Assembly: GCA_012295275.1 (NCBI GenBank)
Contig: CM022679.1
Location: 24,543,502-24,603,501, forward strand
Reading direction: 5' to 3'
DNA from: Chrysomallon squamiferum
Lineage: Eukaryota > Mollusca > Gastropoda > Neomphalida > Peltospiridae
Length of the DNA stretch: 60,000 nucleotides
Shown: positions 1 to 11,816 of the stretch, in pieces
How the letters are laid out: each line of letters starts with the position of its first letter
Position numbering within the stretch: position 1 is the stretch's first letter
Notes under the pieces: model-generated
Database searches by the model: none
What the model was told of the DNA's origin: nothing
The model's input: only the letters and a program-made list of their open reading frames with translations
Position numbers and translations under genes: made by a program

Positions 1-1247
1 TCTCAGGGTGCCACTGAGTTCCATAAAATGGATATTTAAACGCTGAAAAAAGTAACAGAGCTGCATGACACTTTCAAATACAGTACTGTTTTATCATGAA
101 CACACACAAACACACATACATAAAAAAGAAACATCAAAATATTTACTCAATATTCAAGTTTTTTCAATGCATTTTGAAAGTGTACCTGATGTATTCATTA
201 ACAAATTTAGGTGTCTCTGTGTGTGTGTGTGTGTGTGTGTGTACATACATGTATGTATGTATATTATGTTAGTTCATGCATAAGTGTGTGTGTATGTGTG
301 TGTGTGTGTGTGTGCATGTGTGTACATATATGTATGCATGTATGTTTGTATGTATATAATATGTTAGTTCATGCATAAGTGTGTGTGAATGATTGATATT
401 TGTGTAGATGTATGTGAAATCATGAATGAGTATATCTGAATATATCTGAATGTATCTGTGTTGTGTCAAAAATAATGTGAGTTGTTAACTATGTACATTT
501 ATATATTTTTTAAAATACTTTTTTTTCACCTTCAATTGTTGAAACAAATGTTACGCTTTTGCGATCCTTGTTTGTTGACAACACTCTGTAGAAATCTTTC
601 AGTGACTTTGTTTGTTCAAATACCTGAAAAACATGAAAGAAATGAAAACATAAGTATATATCTATTGATTTATTTATCTATTTATTATTTGTTTTATTAT
701 TATTATTATTATCATTATTAATATTATTATTATTATATATTATTATTATTATTTTGTAATTATTATTATTATTGCTATTAATATTATTATTATTATTATT
801 ATGTTTTTTATTGATTTATTATTTTATTTTTATATTTTTATTATTATTATATTTTATTAGTTATTTTATTTTTTTAAATTATTTTTGATAGAGATATAAT
901 GGCAATGAATGTATCTGTTAACTGTTTATTTTTTTGTAATGCTATCAAAACAGAATAATAAGGAGAATATTGTTAAAACTTTTGTTAATTCATTAATATT
1001 CTAATGTAGTTGTTATTACCATGAAAAATTAAAATGACAAAAATAACAACTAATGACTGAAATGCATGTTTAACAGATCCATCATATTTTTAATTTATTA
1101 AGTATTAATAGTGTTACTTATTTATTAATAATAAGAGAGAATGCATCAGCACAGTTTCCACAGCTACATTTACCTGTTATCAGCAAAATATCTAAATATT
1201 CACCAACCCATAACAATAAATTATAAATAATAATAATAATAATAATA

Positions 1248-1295
<48 letters not shown>

Positions 1296-4085
1296 CTTTA
1301 GCCAAAGGCCCCAGTGGTGATTATTGAATGTTACAGCCTGTTCTGTTATAATTTTGAAAATGTCTTCAGGTAAATTTTGCAACATGCGACTCGATTTGTA
1401 ATCTGAAAAATCAACAATAAAATATATTTTTCTTTAAATTTTAATTCGTCTCTTTAAAAACATTTTACATAAAATAATCTAAAATAGATCAAATTCATAT
1501 CAGACGATCATCATCTTCACAATGGCTTGTGTAGTCATCATATTTTTTTTATGAAAAAGCTCTACTGTTCCATTGTTTACTAATTAATCATTTATTATTT
1601 TTTCTTACTAATCTGTCATAAAAAGTGGTAATAGATGAATTTAAAAATATGTTAATGCTTAAGCTTATTTAAATGTTGGTTTTTTTTTCTTTAATGTATT
1701 TTTTTAATGTTTTTTTTAATTCTTAAAAATGTGCTGTAAGTTTTAATGAAAGAAAATTTCAAAATCATTACATTAAAAAACGGTTTAAATTCTCAAATTT
1801 GTGGAAAGAATGCATTGATTGTTTTAAAATAAATAACAGCACAGCAAACAACATTAGTTATAGGAATACATTGTGTGTCTGTAGAATGCTCATAGTCATT
1901 TTCATATAACTATGAGCATTCTACTTTCAATAATTTAAGAAATGCAGCAATGAGAATCTACAATTTTAAGATTAAAGAATTCAGTTTTAAACTAACTTCT
2001 CAGTTCCAGTGGAAGGGTAAGATCCTCAGAATCTGTGGGTCTCAGGAGGTTCATGTGAGCGGTCAGATTAGTTAGCAGCTGAAAACCGAGGCAAGTACCC
2101 CACAGTGGAAAATAGTCACCTTTGTCATTAGCCTACAAAAAAACATTTTTAAAATGTGAATATTAAACCATAATCACTTTAAAAATTAGTTATTATAAAA
2201 TGTGAGCACTAAACCATAATATTTTTAAAATGTGAATATCAAATAATGGTTATTTTAAAATGTGAGTAATTAAACCATAATCACTTTAGAACTTAGGTAT
2301 TAAAATAAAGTCATTATAAAATGTGACTGTTAAACAACGATTATCTTAAAATGTGAATATTAAACCATGATGATTTTAAAATCTAAGCACTCAACCATAA
2401 TAACATTAAAATGTGACTTTTAAGTCATGACTATTTTAAAATGCAAGTATTAAATGTAATAATTTTAAAATGTGAGTATTAAACAATGACTATTTTAAAA
2501 TGGGAGTATTAAACAAACATTACTGTATTAAACATTGCTTTGAAAGACACATTAAATAATGACTTTAAAATCTCTGCATTACCTTGCTTCAAATTTAAAC
2601 AGTCAAAGCAACAAATATATTTTCCATTTGGCAGATTCTGTATAAATTCACCAACCTTGATCGCCAAGTCATAAATCTGTCGAGCAGCTTCAGCAAAGGC
2701 TCCAACTTGTATACTGACAGCACCACCAGGGAAAAGTACCCTGTAATAATAATAATAATAATAACAACAACAACAACAATAACAGTAACACTCATAACAA
2801 TATTAATGATAATAATGATGATGATGATTAATTTTTCATTCTGTGCTGTTACACAGTACATTTTTAAAGTGAACTAAAATACTTTTCATTTCTTTCTTCA
2901 GAATAAAGAATTAAAGAAAATACATCCTGAAAAAAAAGAAAAAAAAAAAAAAAAAAAAAAAAAAACAAAATTAAATATGAAAATAAAAGGTAGAAGTAAA
3001 ATGTTTATAGTAAGTGTATTTTAAACAGGATTAATGATTAAATATTATCTAAAACACGTTTATTGAGCAGTTACTTAATATTTGTTAATTAAGCAGTTAT
3101 TTAAAATGCACTTCATAAATAGTTATCTGAAATATGTATTTAAAACACTAATTTAAACAATTTATTAAACAACAATAACATCAACAACAACAATAAACAA
3201 ACAAACAAAAAATAAATAAAAAATTCTTTACCCATTGATATGTGAGAAAAGTTTTTCGTAATATGAATCTGGTTCTTCTGTTCTGTAATAAAAATTAAAT
3301 AATAAAATTAGTATAATGTAGTAAGGACCAGAAAATGTTGTCATCTTGTAAGCACTGTGAACAGCAGTACTAAAAGTATATGGAGTTATTGGTACAGTGC
3401 ATTTGAATATGATTGCCATTTCATTTAAGCGGCAAAAGGGACTGGGGAATGAATTGTATTTCATTGTTAACACACACACACACTTTTTAGGTTATCTTAA
3501 ATATATATTTTCAGACTTTCAAACATTTATTTATTTATTTATTTATTTATATATTATTTACATTAAAATATATATTTTGGTAGTTGACATACCTGTTAAA
3601 TTTGAAAGCACTCTACACCTTATTTGCATGGGTAAAATTATGTCTCCTCATATTTAGAATGTAAGAAATTTCTTCTTTTATATTACTAACATGAACATCA
3701 AAATTAATTTTAAAATCTTTCTTAATTTTAATTTAAAAACAGTACATATGTATATGTATATATGTGTGCGTATTTATATATATATACGTATATTTATGTA
3801 TGTATGTATGTATGTATGAATGTATGTATGTATGTACCTGACTGGAACCACTCTGGCTCCAGCTGATTCTAAGAATTTCACATAAGTTGCTTGAATTTCA
3901 GTGTCTGCACCTGGAATCTTCGTTTTCTGAGCCAGAATCCCTGCAAACAATTATCGTGCAATGCAAATTTTATATATGTATGTATGTATGTATGTGTTTA
4001 CGTATGTATGGAGGTGTGTATGTATGTACGTATATATGTGTCGCCTCTATAAATACATATCCTTACATACACAGACATTCATATG

Positions 4086-4141
<56 letters not shown>

Positions 4142-4578
4142 TGTATGTGTGTGTATGTACGTATATGTCTACATACATACATACACATATTTACGCACAC
4201 ATACATACGCACACATACATACACACACAAACACATACATATATTTTTACATAGTGATAATAACTGTAGCAGGAAGAAGGTAAAAACATAATTCCAAGTA
4301 TGTAAATATCATTAATATGACTCATTGTTGTCGCTATAATTAATACAGACTAACCAGTTTAACATATGTTGAGTCAGATTATCATCATCATTATCATCAT
4401 AATCATCATCATTATCATCATAATCATCGCCATCATATGGAGGCCAGCCATTCACAGTTAAATAGAAATAAAAAGGGTCTGGTACTGAATTTAGTCCCCC
4501 AAAACGAAGGCGTCTGCTTAGTCATATAAATTCTATACTATTTCCATTAATAAAACGGAAAATAATTATAATAGTATG

Positions 4579-4617
<39 letters not shown>

Positions 4618-4864
4618 ATTTCCGTTTTACAATACAACTGTAAGAAAATATTTAATATCAAATCGGAACAGTTCCTTGTTCTTTAATGTAAAGTTTAAGA
4701 ACTTTAATGAAATCACGTACAATAACAATCACACGTTACAATGTATGACGAAAACTAAACTTACCGATAATAGGTCTGTTATTTGTTTTCGCAAATCCAC
4801 TCTTAACAAAATAGCACGCATTAAATAAAACTAAAACACTGAAAATAAATATTTCACAATGCAT
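1..4864 (-). CDS. GGH: Gamma-glutamyl hydrolase, 8 exons, C-terminus beyond window
   Basis: Lysosomal or secreted cysteine peptidase that removes gamma-linked glutamates from folylpolyglutamates (peptidase family C26, class-I glutamine amidotransferase fold). Exons on the minus strand: 4864-4765, 3940-3838, 3282-3232, 2740-2656, 2132-1997, 1402-1296, 623-530, 42-1. All have GT..AG borders and join in one frame, about 239 residues. The start is chosen at 4864 because it opens a hydrophobic signal peptide (MHCEIFIFSVLVLFNACYF). Family landmarks in order: RPIIGILAQK; YVKFLESAGARVVPV (exon 2); GVLFPGG (exon 4); the nucleophile Cys in YFPLWGTCLGFQ (exon 5); SRMLQNLPEDI (exon 6); and the catalytic His in YGTQWHPE (exon 8). 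The human protein is about 318 aa, so roughly the last 70-80 residues lie to the left of the window. Introns hold many microsatellites. Identity is confident; exact borders are inferred. Confidence 0.95.
206..366. repeat. (GT)n / TATG-rich microsatellites
   Basis: Two GT runs with interspersed TGTATG steps, inside the last GGH intron visible here. An imperfect ~90-bp segment ending in atgttagttcatgcataagtg occurs twice (about 266-286 and 360-380), so the block has been duplicated locally. Confidence 0.85.
692..870. repeat. (ATT)n microsatellite, interrupted
   Basis: About 180 bp of TAT/TTA triplets with scattered interruptions, in a GGH intron. Low complexity; no gene signal. Confidence 0.85.
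1216..1293. repeat. (AAT)n microsatellite abutting GGH exon 6
   Basis: AAT triplets run up to the exon 6 splice donor. On the minus strand the intron therefore starts GTTATTATTATT. Length change here could affect donor context. Confidence 0.85.
2155..2545. repeat. Degenerate ~40-60-bp tandem repeat in GGH intron
   Basis: A phrase resembling ttttaaaatgtgaatattaaacca recurs roughly every 40-60 bp about ten times with drift. It looks like an old minisatellite between GGH exons 5 and 4. Confidence 0.7.
2936..2964. repeat. Poly(A) tract
   Basis: A nearly uninterrupted A run inside a GGH intron. Nothing else is recognised around it. Confidence 0.8.
3764..3836. repeat. TATA/TATG microsatellite abutting GGH exon 2
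   Basis: TATATA followed by (TATG)n directly next to the exon 2 donor on the minus strand (GTACATACATAC). Confidence 0.8.
3973..4245. repeat. Composite (TATG)n-(TA)n-(CATA)n microsatellite
   Basis: TATG repeats, then a ~44-bp TA run (4095-4138), then CATACA and CACACATA repeats, all in GGH intron 1. The Tyr/Ile-rich open frames across it are low-complexity artefacts. Confidence 0.9.
4579..4613. repeat. (CA)n microsatellite
   Basis: Perfect ~35-bp CA run in GGH intron 1. Confidence 0.9.
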
Positions 4865-5084
4865 GATGATATGCTAAAGTAATTCACTTCTTCCTGATCA
4901 ACACACTTTTATATAATATCAGAAGGAAATCACGTGCCAGTATTTCCTAGGTCACGAAACAGTTGGGGAAACCCATTAATTTACCGTATGCTATGCAATA
5001 AATGTAATGTAAATTTTTCAACAGAAAAAACTCAAAAGCGTTGTCTTTAAAAGGAAATCATGAATAACATTAGCCCGAAGTATC

Positions 5085-5111
5085 CTCTGGCGGTTAACAA
5101 CTCCGCCAGAG
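5085..5111. other. Perfect 9-bp inverted repeat upstream of GGH
   Basis: CTCTGGCGG and CCGCCAGAG are separated by ttaacaact. The hairpin lies about 220 bp upstream of the GGH start codon. No function is assigned; it could be a TIR remnant or a promoter palindrome. The remaining 4865-5284 stretch shows only AT-rich sequence and a short GT run. Confidence 0.5.
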
Positions 5112-5285
5112 ATAAGTTTAGGTCTTTTTTTGTTGATGTTTTTTTTTGGTGTGTGTGTGTGTGTGATCTTTGCCAAACACTCTCTACAAGACAAAACCTG
5201 AGACCCCTATCATAAATCACCGACTCTCAAATATTCGGACATGTTTGAATCGACTTCAGTCGTGATTCTGATTACTTAACTTATA

Positions 5286-5411
5286 CACAAAGGATGTGTT
5301 TTCATTGAGGTATAGACAACATAGACAACAGTACATCGAAAATAATTGTATAGGAGAGAAATTTTACTCGTCAGGTTAACATATGATGTCATCCTTTTTC
5401 TTTTCTTTTTA

Positions 5412-5447
<36 letters not shown>

Positions 5448-5665
5448 TTGTTTTTTTTGTTGTTGCTAATGCTCCCAACTCTATTTTCTTCGGAACTGAG
5501 AAAACAAAAATAAGCTCCTCGATGTGTTCAAGACGTTTCATTGCATAATTATTATCGGTAGCCTTTAATTATATCATTGCATTAGGAAAACTTCGGTAGT
5601 AAATGTGCATTCGCTCTATTAAACAATCGGAACCTGAATCATACCTCCACGTCAACTCCGTTTGG
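5286..5665. pseudogene. Decayed orphan fragment of the 5S/7SL repeat unit
   Basis: From tgttttcattgaggtatagacaac onward this follows the array spacer that begins at the 5S 5' end and continues upstream of it. Shared blocks in order: acagtacatcgaaaataat, cgtcaggttaacat, actgagaaaacaaaaataag, aaatgtgcattc, and catacctccacgtcaactcc. It is diverged, carries a poly(T) insertion at about 5410-5460, and lacks 7SL and the ORF. Only the first ~25 nt of the 5S gene are traceable. It is an old dispersed copy some 7 kb from the array. Confidence 0.8.
5411..5461. repeat. Poly(T) tract
   Basis: Long T run interrupting the orphan repeat fragment. Its length may be unreliable in the assembly. Confidence 0.8.
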
Positions 5666-6489
5666 AAAAAAAATTTAAAAAAATAAAAATAAAAATAAAT
5701 AAATAAATAATACAAAAATTGATTTTCAGATATTAGTGTATTTAGTTAGTCTTGTTATCATAGATTTTTTGTATATGCTATTGTAAAGTCATGAAACAAG
5801 ATATATTATTGAACAGTATACTGAAGAGTCCTGTCAGTCTCATTGATCATGAACAGCAATGAAATATTACCTCGGAATTCTTTTTTTCAGAAAATCTCTT
5901 CAACCGCCTACTTTTTAAAACAAAAAATTACACCAGTGTAGATAGATATTTGTGTTTCGTACTGTTGTAATGCCATTCAAAAAATCTTTAGTATGGTACC
6001 TTTAAGTCAAAAAGTGAATTTTATTTTATTTATTTTATTTTTATTTTTATTTTATTATTATTAGTAGTAGTAGTAGTATTATTATTATATATATTTATTT
6101 AATTTTTTTTTTTTTTTTTCCTTTCTTGTTCCTTATTTTGAAGTGCTGCGTCACAAATGTACAAAAGAGGAACTACGTCACTGGTCTGAAAAATGGCGTC
6201 ATAATAGCGGAAGGTTTCGTAACTTGTGGTAATTACCTCTTATAAAGAACTGATTCTATTTCTTCGAATAAATTAATTTAAATATAAAATAAGAAAGAAC
6301 AGATGAATGTAAAGGATGAACGTAAAGAGAGAGAAACAATAAACAAAAACAAGTATCTATGTAAATAAATAAATAAATAAATATTTTTACGACTATTTCC
6401 GAGTATAGCCGATCGTAAACGTTTCTTAAGAAGCCCCAAATCGTGACGTAATTTCTTTAATAATACAAAATTATTGTATGCGGTTAAAA
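5666..6489. other. AT-rich intergenic DNA
   Basis: Low-complexity TTTTA and TAG/TTA repeats and poly(A/T) tracts. A modest CpG-containing stretch at about 6145-6225 (gtgctgcgtcacaaatg, tacgtcactgg, atggcgtcataatagcgg) holds two CGTCA half-sites and could be promoter DNA for the small gene starting at 6490. No ORF is supported. Confidence 0.5.
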
Positions 6490-7780
6490 ATGGAAAATCT
6501 GAGGTATGATTTTCGAACAATCTGTATATGTTCTCACTAATATTTCTCTACCAGTAAAAAAAAAAAAAAAAAAAAATAAGAAAGAAAAAAGTGCATCTCT
6601 TGATTTAAATTTATTTTATTTGATTTTAGTTTATTTTCAGTTTTAAACAATCATTTCGTTCATAAACATAACAAATACCTACCATACCTTTATTTTCATA
6701 TTTACTTATCTGTTAATACTAATGACGACAACGACGATGATGATGATGATGATAAGAAGAAGAAAAACAGAATAACAATGAATATGACAATGTTTTCTTT
6801 ATTTCTAGAAAGAAAATACAGCTTAATTTTAAATTTCGTATTTTATTAATTTAACAATGGATGTTAACAAAATGATGCTGGTATCTCTGAGCTACTACAA
6901 CTTTGAAGCTTGCTGTCGTTGGTTTGGATTAGAAAAGATATTTTAAAAATTGCAATAAATGTAATTTAATTCTTTATTATAGACTAAAACACTTCAGTGA
7001 TGATCATGAGGGAGGAAAACATAAAAAGGTACATACTGTACATTTTTCTACAATTAGACTAAATATTATTATTATTATTATTTTGAGTATGGTGATAGTG
7101 ATAATGATAATGATAATGATGACGATGAAAAAGAAAAAAGGTAGGCCTATATATATGTACGTTTTTTCTATAGTTAGAACGAAATAATAATACTAATAAT
7201 GATGATGATGAATTATTTTATTATATTTGGTGTTAATGTTTTTCAGACTTTCACAGCCGTCATTGATCCTTCCATGTCTAGGCTTGTTGAAAGAGTAAGA
7301 TTAATTAATATTATCATCATCGCAATTTATAAAGTTAACTGCACTTCTGTTTTAATTTCAAATTATAATTAGCAGTTAGGGATGAAGATTCGATATGTTT
7401 CTAAGCTCACAAGTGAAAAGAAATTCTATGATATTTATTTAAATAGGAAAATGAAAAAGAAAAGAAACATAAAGTATATATCAAATGTAAGATGTGAATC
7501 TAATAATAATTTAATTAAATTTTGTTTTCGGTGAGTTCATACTTATATGAAGTCTGCTTTTGATTAAAGATAAACAGTATATGCAACATTAGACAAATAA
7601 TATTAATAATAATTTAAATAATATTAATAAATGAATGAATGAATAAATAAGCAAATAAAAAAGTAAATAAATAAATTAAATTAATTAATTAAATGATATT
7701 TCAAAAATAATTATACACACACACACACACACATTTATATATAAAACCTACATATACAACAAAATTAAAACATAATCTAG

Positions 7781-7838
<58 letters not shown>

Positions 7839-9264
7839 CTACTACTAGAGAATCAAAACCATATTGAATACAGAAAAGAAAAATTCTGTCTATTATATTT
7901 TATTTTAAAAATAGGAACTAGACAACTATAACAGCACCAGCTTCACAGCCTCAAACTGCAATTCTAACGCGCGCCGTGCAGAAAGTTTCAACATGATGCG
8001 TTCTAGCAGTACAAAAAATAAAACATCAAAGGTAAATCATTTGACAGTTTTAATTGTTATTTATTTTTAATTTTTTTTTTTTTTTAATTTTTTTAAATAA
8101 ATTATGAAACAGGGCGCAATGCAATGAAAACATAACATTTTATTATTTCTACACGAATACTCGTATATCGATAAGCTTTATAATTAATGTTACGATGTAC
8201 AAACCTCATTTTTAGCTGTTAAATAGTTGTTATAATCTATATTTATTACTGTATATATTTAAAAAATTCAACATTTATAATCTTGAGGTGGAGTAAGTTT
8301 TTAAATAGCACATATATTATCAGTATGTCTTGGACTATTTCTCACGTTATTTTATTGTTTACATTTCCTGGTTGTATCTACAGAACGTTATATTTCTCTT
8401 GAATTTCCTGAATATTTATTATTATACAATTATTATTATTATTATTATTATACAATTATTATTATTATTATTATTTTAATTTTTTTTTTTTTTTTTTTGT
8501 ATTATTATTACTGCAATTATTATAATAATTATTGCTATTGTTATTGCTATTCCTATTAATATTATTACTACTACCACCATTGCTGCTAATGCTATTCGGT
8601 ATATAAAGCTGGTTTTAAATTTACTGTTATTATTTTTACCTTTTTTCAGAAGCCAATGATTGTGCTTGATTTTACTTTCTGTAAGAGGCTGGTACGGAAG
8701 GTAAGATTAATAGATATAAATAATCATAATCAAACCAAATATTAGTAACACTTTAATTTTATTATATCAGGTGATCACTTAGTTTCATATTTGACTCTGT
8801 TGATATTAAAATCCAGAAATTTCGTAATTATCAAAGATGAAAGAATGTTGAAAATATCAGTATATGAATGAATAGATACAAGAATTATATATTTAAAAAA
8901 AAATTGGAAATAATTTTTTTTTTTTTTTCAATATATGTATTAACTTCATAGTTTATTATTTACAAATAAAGAAGAAATAATAATATGATATGCAATATAA
9001 TATATTTATATTTTCATACACTATTCTTATATTTACAAATTTACATCAATCCACAATCACAAATTAAATATTGTGTACTCTACATATATATATATATATT
9101 TATTTATTTATTTATTTATATATATTATTATTATTATTTTAATGTTTATTTTAATATAGTTATCAATTCTAAGAAAAGCGTTACTACTAACTGTGATTTT
9201 TTTATCTGTTAATATTACTAATAAAACTTATGTCATTTTTCAGAACCCTCCCATGAAGTTATGA
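6490..9264 (+). CDS. Unrecognised ~98-aa protein, six small exons
   Basis: Exons: 6490-6503, 6983-7028, 7247-7294, 7915-8031, 8650-8700, 9244-9264. Exons 2-6 have clear AG acceptors. The donors are gtacat, gtaaga, gtaaat and gtaaga; exons 3-5 are exact codon multiples (16, 39, 17 codons) and all stay open in one frame to a TGA at 9264. The short first exon (MENL plus two bases before gtatga) is chosen because its phase fits exon 2 and avoids a stop; it is the least certain part. An AATAAA lies at 9329-9334. The product is Ser/Asn/Lys-rich and basic. Recognisable stretches are KHFSDDHEGGKHKK, TFTAVIDPSMSRLVER and KPMIVLDFTFCKRLVRK. No signal peptide or membrane segment is seen. I do not recognise the family. 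It could be a lineage-specific gene. Confidence 0.68.
7779..7838. repeat. (ATT)n microsatellite
   Basis: About 60 bp of perfect ATT in intron 3 of the small six-exon gene, with a CA run just upstream (7716-7733). Confidence 0.9.
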
Positions 9265-9569
9265 AACCATTTCGACTACTGAAAAATCCAATTAGCATAG
9301 TAATACATTAAAACGTTAATGTTAATTAAATAAATGTACGTAGAACTAATATACGTAATAGGAACACAAATCAACTGAATGTGTATTTGCTATTTTATAC
9401 ATAAAAAAAAAAACGTATTATTCATCGTTTACATTAGGCCGGTTGATTTTAATGACAGGTATTTCTATAGCTAAGTGAATTTATCTTCTAATATGAAACC
9501 TCAGTGTGCAATATTCTAGTGCAAACCATTTATTCACTCACTGTATATACAGTTGCTGTATAGTCTTCT

Positions 9570-9905
9570 GGGCTTTGGAATTGTTTTTGAACGGCCTTGC
9601 CTTTTGTCGCTGTTGCGTACGACGACTGCTTCCGCGGCTTTGACGACTTTGTCTCGCGAAATTTCAGTCCATGTTGTTTCGCTTGACGCAGTACTTATAT
9701 TCAGCTATCGACGACATCCTGTCTAGCTTTGTCATCTTTTCCGTTCGACTCCAACTCGTTCGACATTGTTTACTTTTCTATGAACTGTAGTTCGTTGTAC
9801 TTGTTCCGACCGGCAGCGCTTTGGCGTCCGTTCAACGATAATCCGTTCGGCGAATTTCTGAGAAACTTTGCCGACTTCTGACAGGGTTAATTTGAAAGCC
9901 CTCTT
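9570..9905. other. CpG-rich island of unknown nature
   Basis: A ~330-bp block much richer in G+C and CpG than its AT-rich surroundings, with about 30 CpGs (for example cgtacgacgactgc, ccgcgg, tctcgcga). On the minus strand one frame is open for about 50 codons (it contains LSEVGKVSQKFAERIIVER) before a stop. A second, ATG-initiated frame (MSNELESNGKDDKARQ) also ends early. A single gene cannot be drawn without frameshifts. It may be a decayed retrocopy, an unmethylated promoter, or an unspliced first exon. I do not recognise homology. Confidence 0.45.
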
Positions 9906-10840
9906 TTTCATAGTTAATATTTTTTTTTATATATATACAGCTCACTGATTTTGTACTTTGGTTATTTATAAAGTCAGTACAGGTATTGTAGAACATATAC
10001 ATTATAAAGTCTTTCAGATGATCTTACTAGTTAGCTACTTTTATATATCTGTTGTACAAAAAAAATGAATATTTAATTTGTATTTAATTCATGATATATT
10101 TTTAATGGCTGAAATAAATTTTTAACACAAGCTCACTACGATAGTACTTAGACTAAATTCATTACTTGCCATTTTATTATACTTTTTCTCTGTGATCAAT
10201 TTTAATGTTCATATTTAGAAAACATCAAAATAAATATATATCATTTATACATTAAATATGTATCATTAATATATATATATTTTTATTAGTCATATAATTT
10301 ATACGTTTACATACAGATGTACATTATACTAATTCTCACATTAATGTAATTTCATAGGTTCAATTTACATCCGAAAAGCTTTTTAATATTATACAAAAAT
10401 ATGTACAGCAAGAACTTTTCTAAAAGCAGATATCTTTTTCAGATTTTTAATATAAAATTATTACATTTTAATATATTTATGTACTATACATAACAAGATA
10501 AATCATTTAACTGATGGAAATAAAAATTAACAAAAATAACAAAACGGATTGATATCTAGCAATAACGGATCCAGGAAATCAGTTTAGATCGTCATGGAAA
10601 TGTAATAAAACATTTCAAATATTCACTGACATTGTTTGAAGAACCGAGGAGTATTTGAAAAGTTTCATTAAGTTTCATGATTTTCAAAATCGAATTTCGG
10701 GATCCGATTTGTTACATTTTATTTCGTTTTCTGGATTTTTCAGTATACTTCCTTTGTGTTGATTAAAATTAATCGTTTGTAAATAACCAATAAAAATAAA
10801 TTAATATCTAGAATTGAAAAATGATTTTTGTTGTTTATTC

Positions 10841-10873
<33 letters not shown>

Positions 10874-11230
10874 AAGAAAGAAAGAAATAATAAAATAATA
10901 AATTGAAATAAAATAAAAGAATTAAGACAACTGTCTATACAAACACGTCAAAGAATCTAGTTGTTATGTGGAAGAGGACAAACCCAGTTTGGATAAACAA
11001 CACAGATGGGCTTTTTGATTGTTTTTTTATTGTCACACACACACACACACACACACATGAATACATCATGTATACAGAACACGTCGATTCAATCAAATAC
11101 TGAAAATGTGTGCTCGGAGAAGCAAATGGTAAACATCCCACCTCCTAACTCTACGCTGGAATAAGAAATGAACCAGTATCAGCAAATTGTTGGCTTTCTC
11201 TGAGTCATTTTCTTCAACAACAAAAATAAA

Positions 11231-11261
<31 letters not shown>

Positions 11262-11276
11262 TAAAAATAATAATAA

Positions 11277-11326
<50 letters not shown>

Positions 11327-11720
11327 TCTCTTTCTCTCACTGTGTATGTGTGATTCTCTCCCTCACTCCTTCGATAATTTGTATATGTCTTAATGTTTTC
11401 TTCCCTATTCAAACGTGTTTGTGTGTGGGGGGGTGTATGTGTGTGAAAGACAAAACAATTGTATTAGACATTAACATGAGTATACATACTTAAATAATGT
11501 CCAACTGATTCGTGTGCGCTCGCTCCAACATGCACCCTAATTTGATTAAATAATAATAATTATATTACACTTCTTTTTTGAAGAAAGGAGAGAGAGTGAT
11601 ACAAAAGTTAAATAATATGCAACTTGCTTCTTCTTTGCATCTGAACATTATTTGAAAGTACTTTTTTTATTTAAAAATAATAATAATAATGAGAAACAAT
11701 AATAATAATCAAAATACAAT
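9906..11720. other. AT-rich intergenic DNA
   Basis: No gene seen. It contains a poly(A)/GAAA run (10843-10886), a CA run (11035-11056), and a long (AAT)n run (11229-11325). The apparent ORFs here are poly-Ile/Asn translations of microsatellites. Confidence 0.6.
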
Positions 11721-11816
11721 GTCTGCAGCAGTCGGTGTTCCCAGGCGGTCATATTCCAAGTACTAACCGCGACCTACGTTGCTTAACTTCGGTGATCGGA
11801 CGAGAACCGGTGTTTT
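11721..11816 (-). pseudogene. 5S rRNA pseudogene, 3' part
   Basis: About 96 nt matching the 3' four-fifths of the array 5S gene on the minus strand, with several substitutions and a deletion near ggcggtcatattcc. It keeps the internal-control region complement (gttgcttaacttcggtgatcgg). The match stops at cggtgtttt, where a LINE-like insertion begins; the gene resumes at 12693. Confidence 0.9.

Noticed and set aside
6857-6946. Short ATG frame (MDVNKMMLVSLSYYNF) as first exon of the six-exon gene
   Set aside because: Its available GT donors give a stop or a wrong phase when joined to the exon at 6983; the ATG at 6490 joins in phase.
11179-11412. Poly-Ile frame near 11.2 kb and similar frames at 4.1, 48.0 and 55.7 kb
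   Set aside because: They are simple-sequence artefacts without splice or promoter support.
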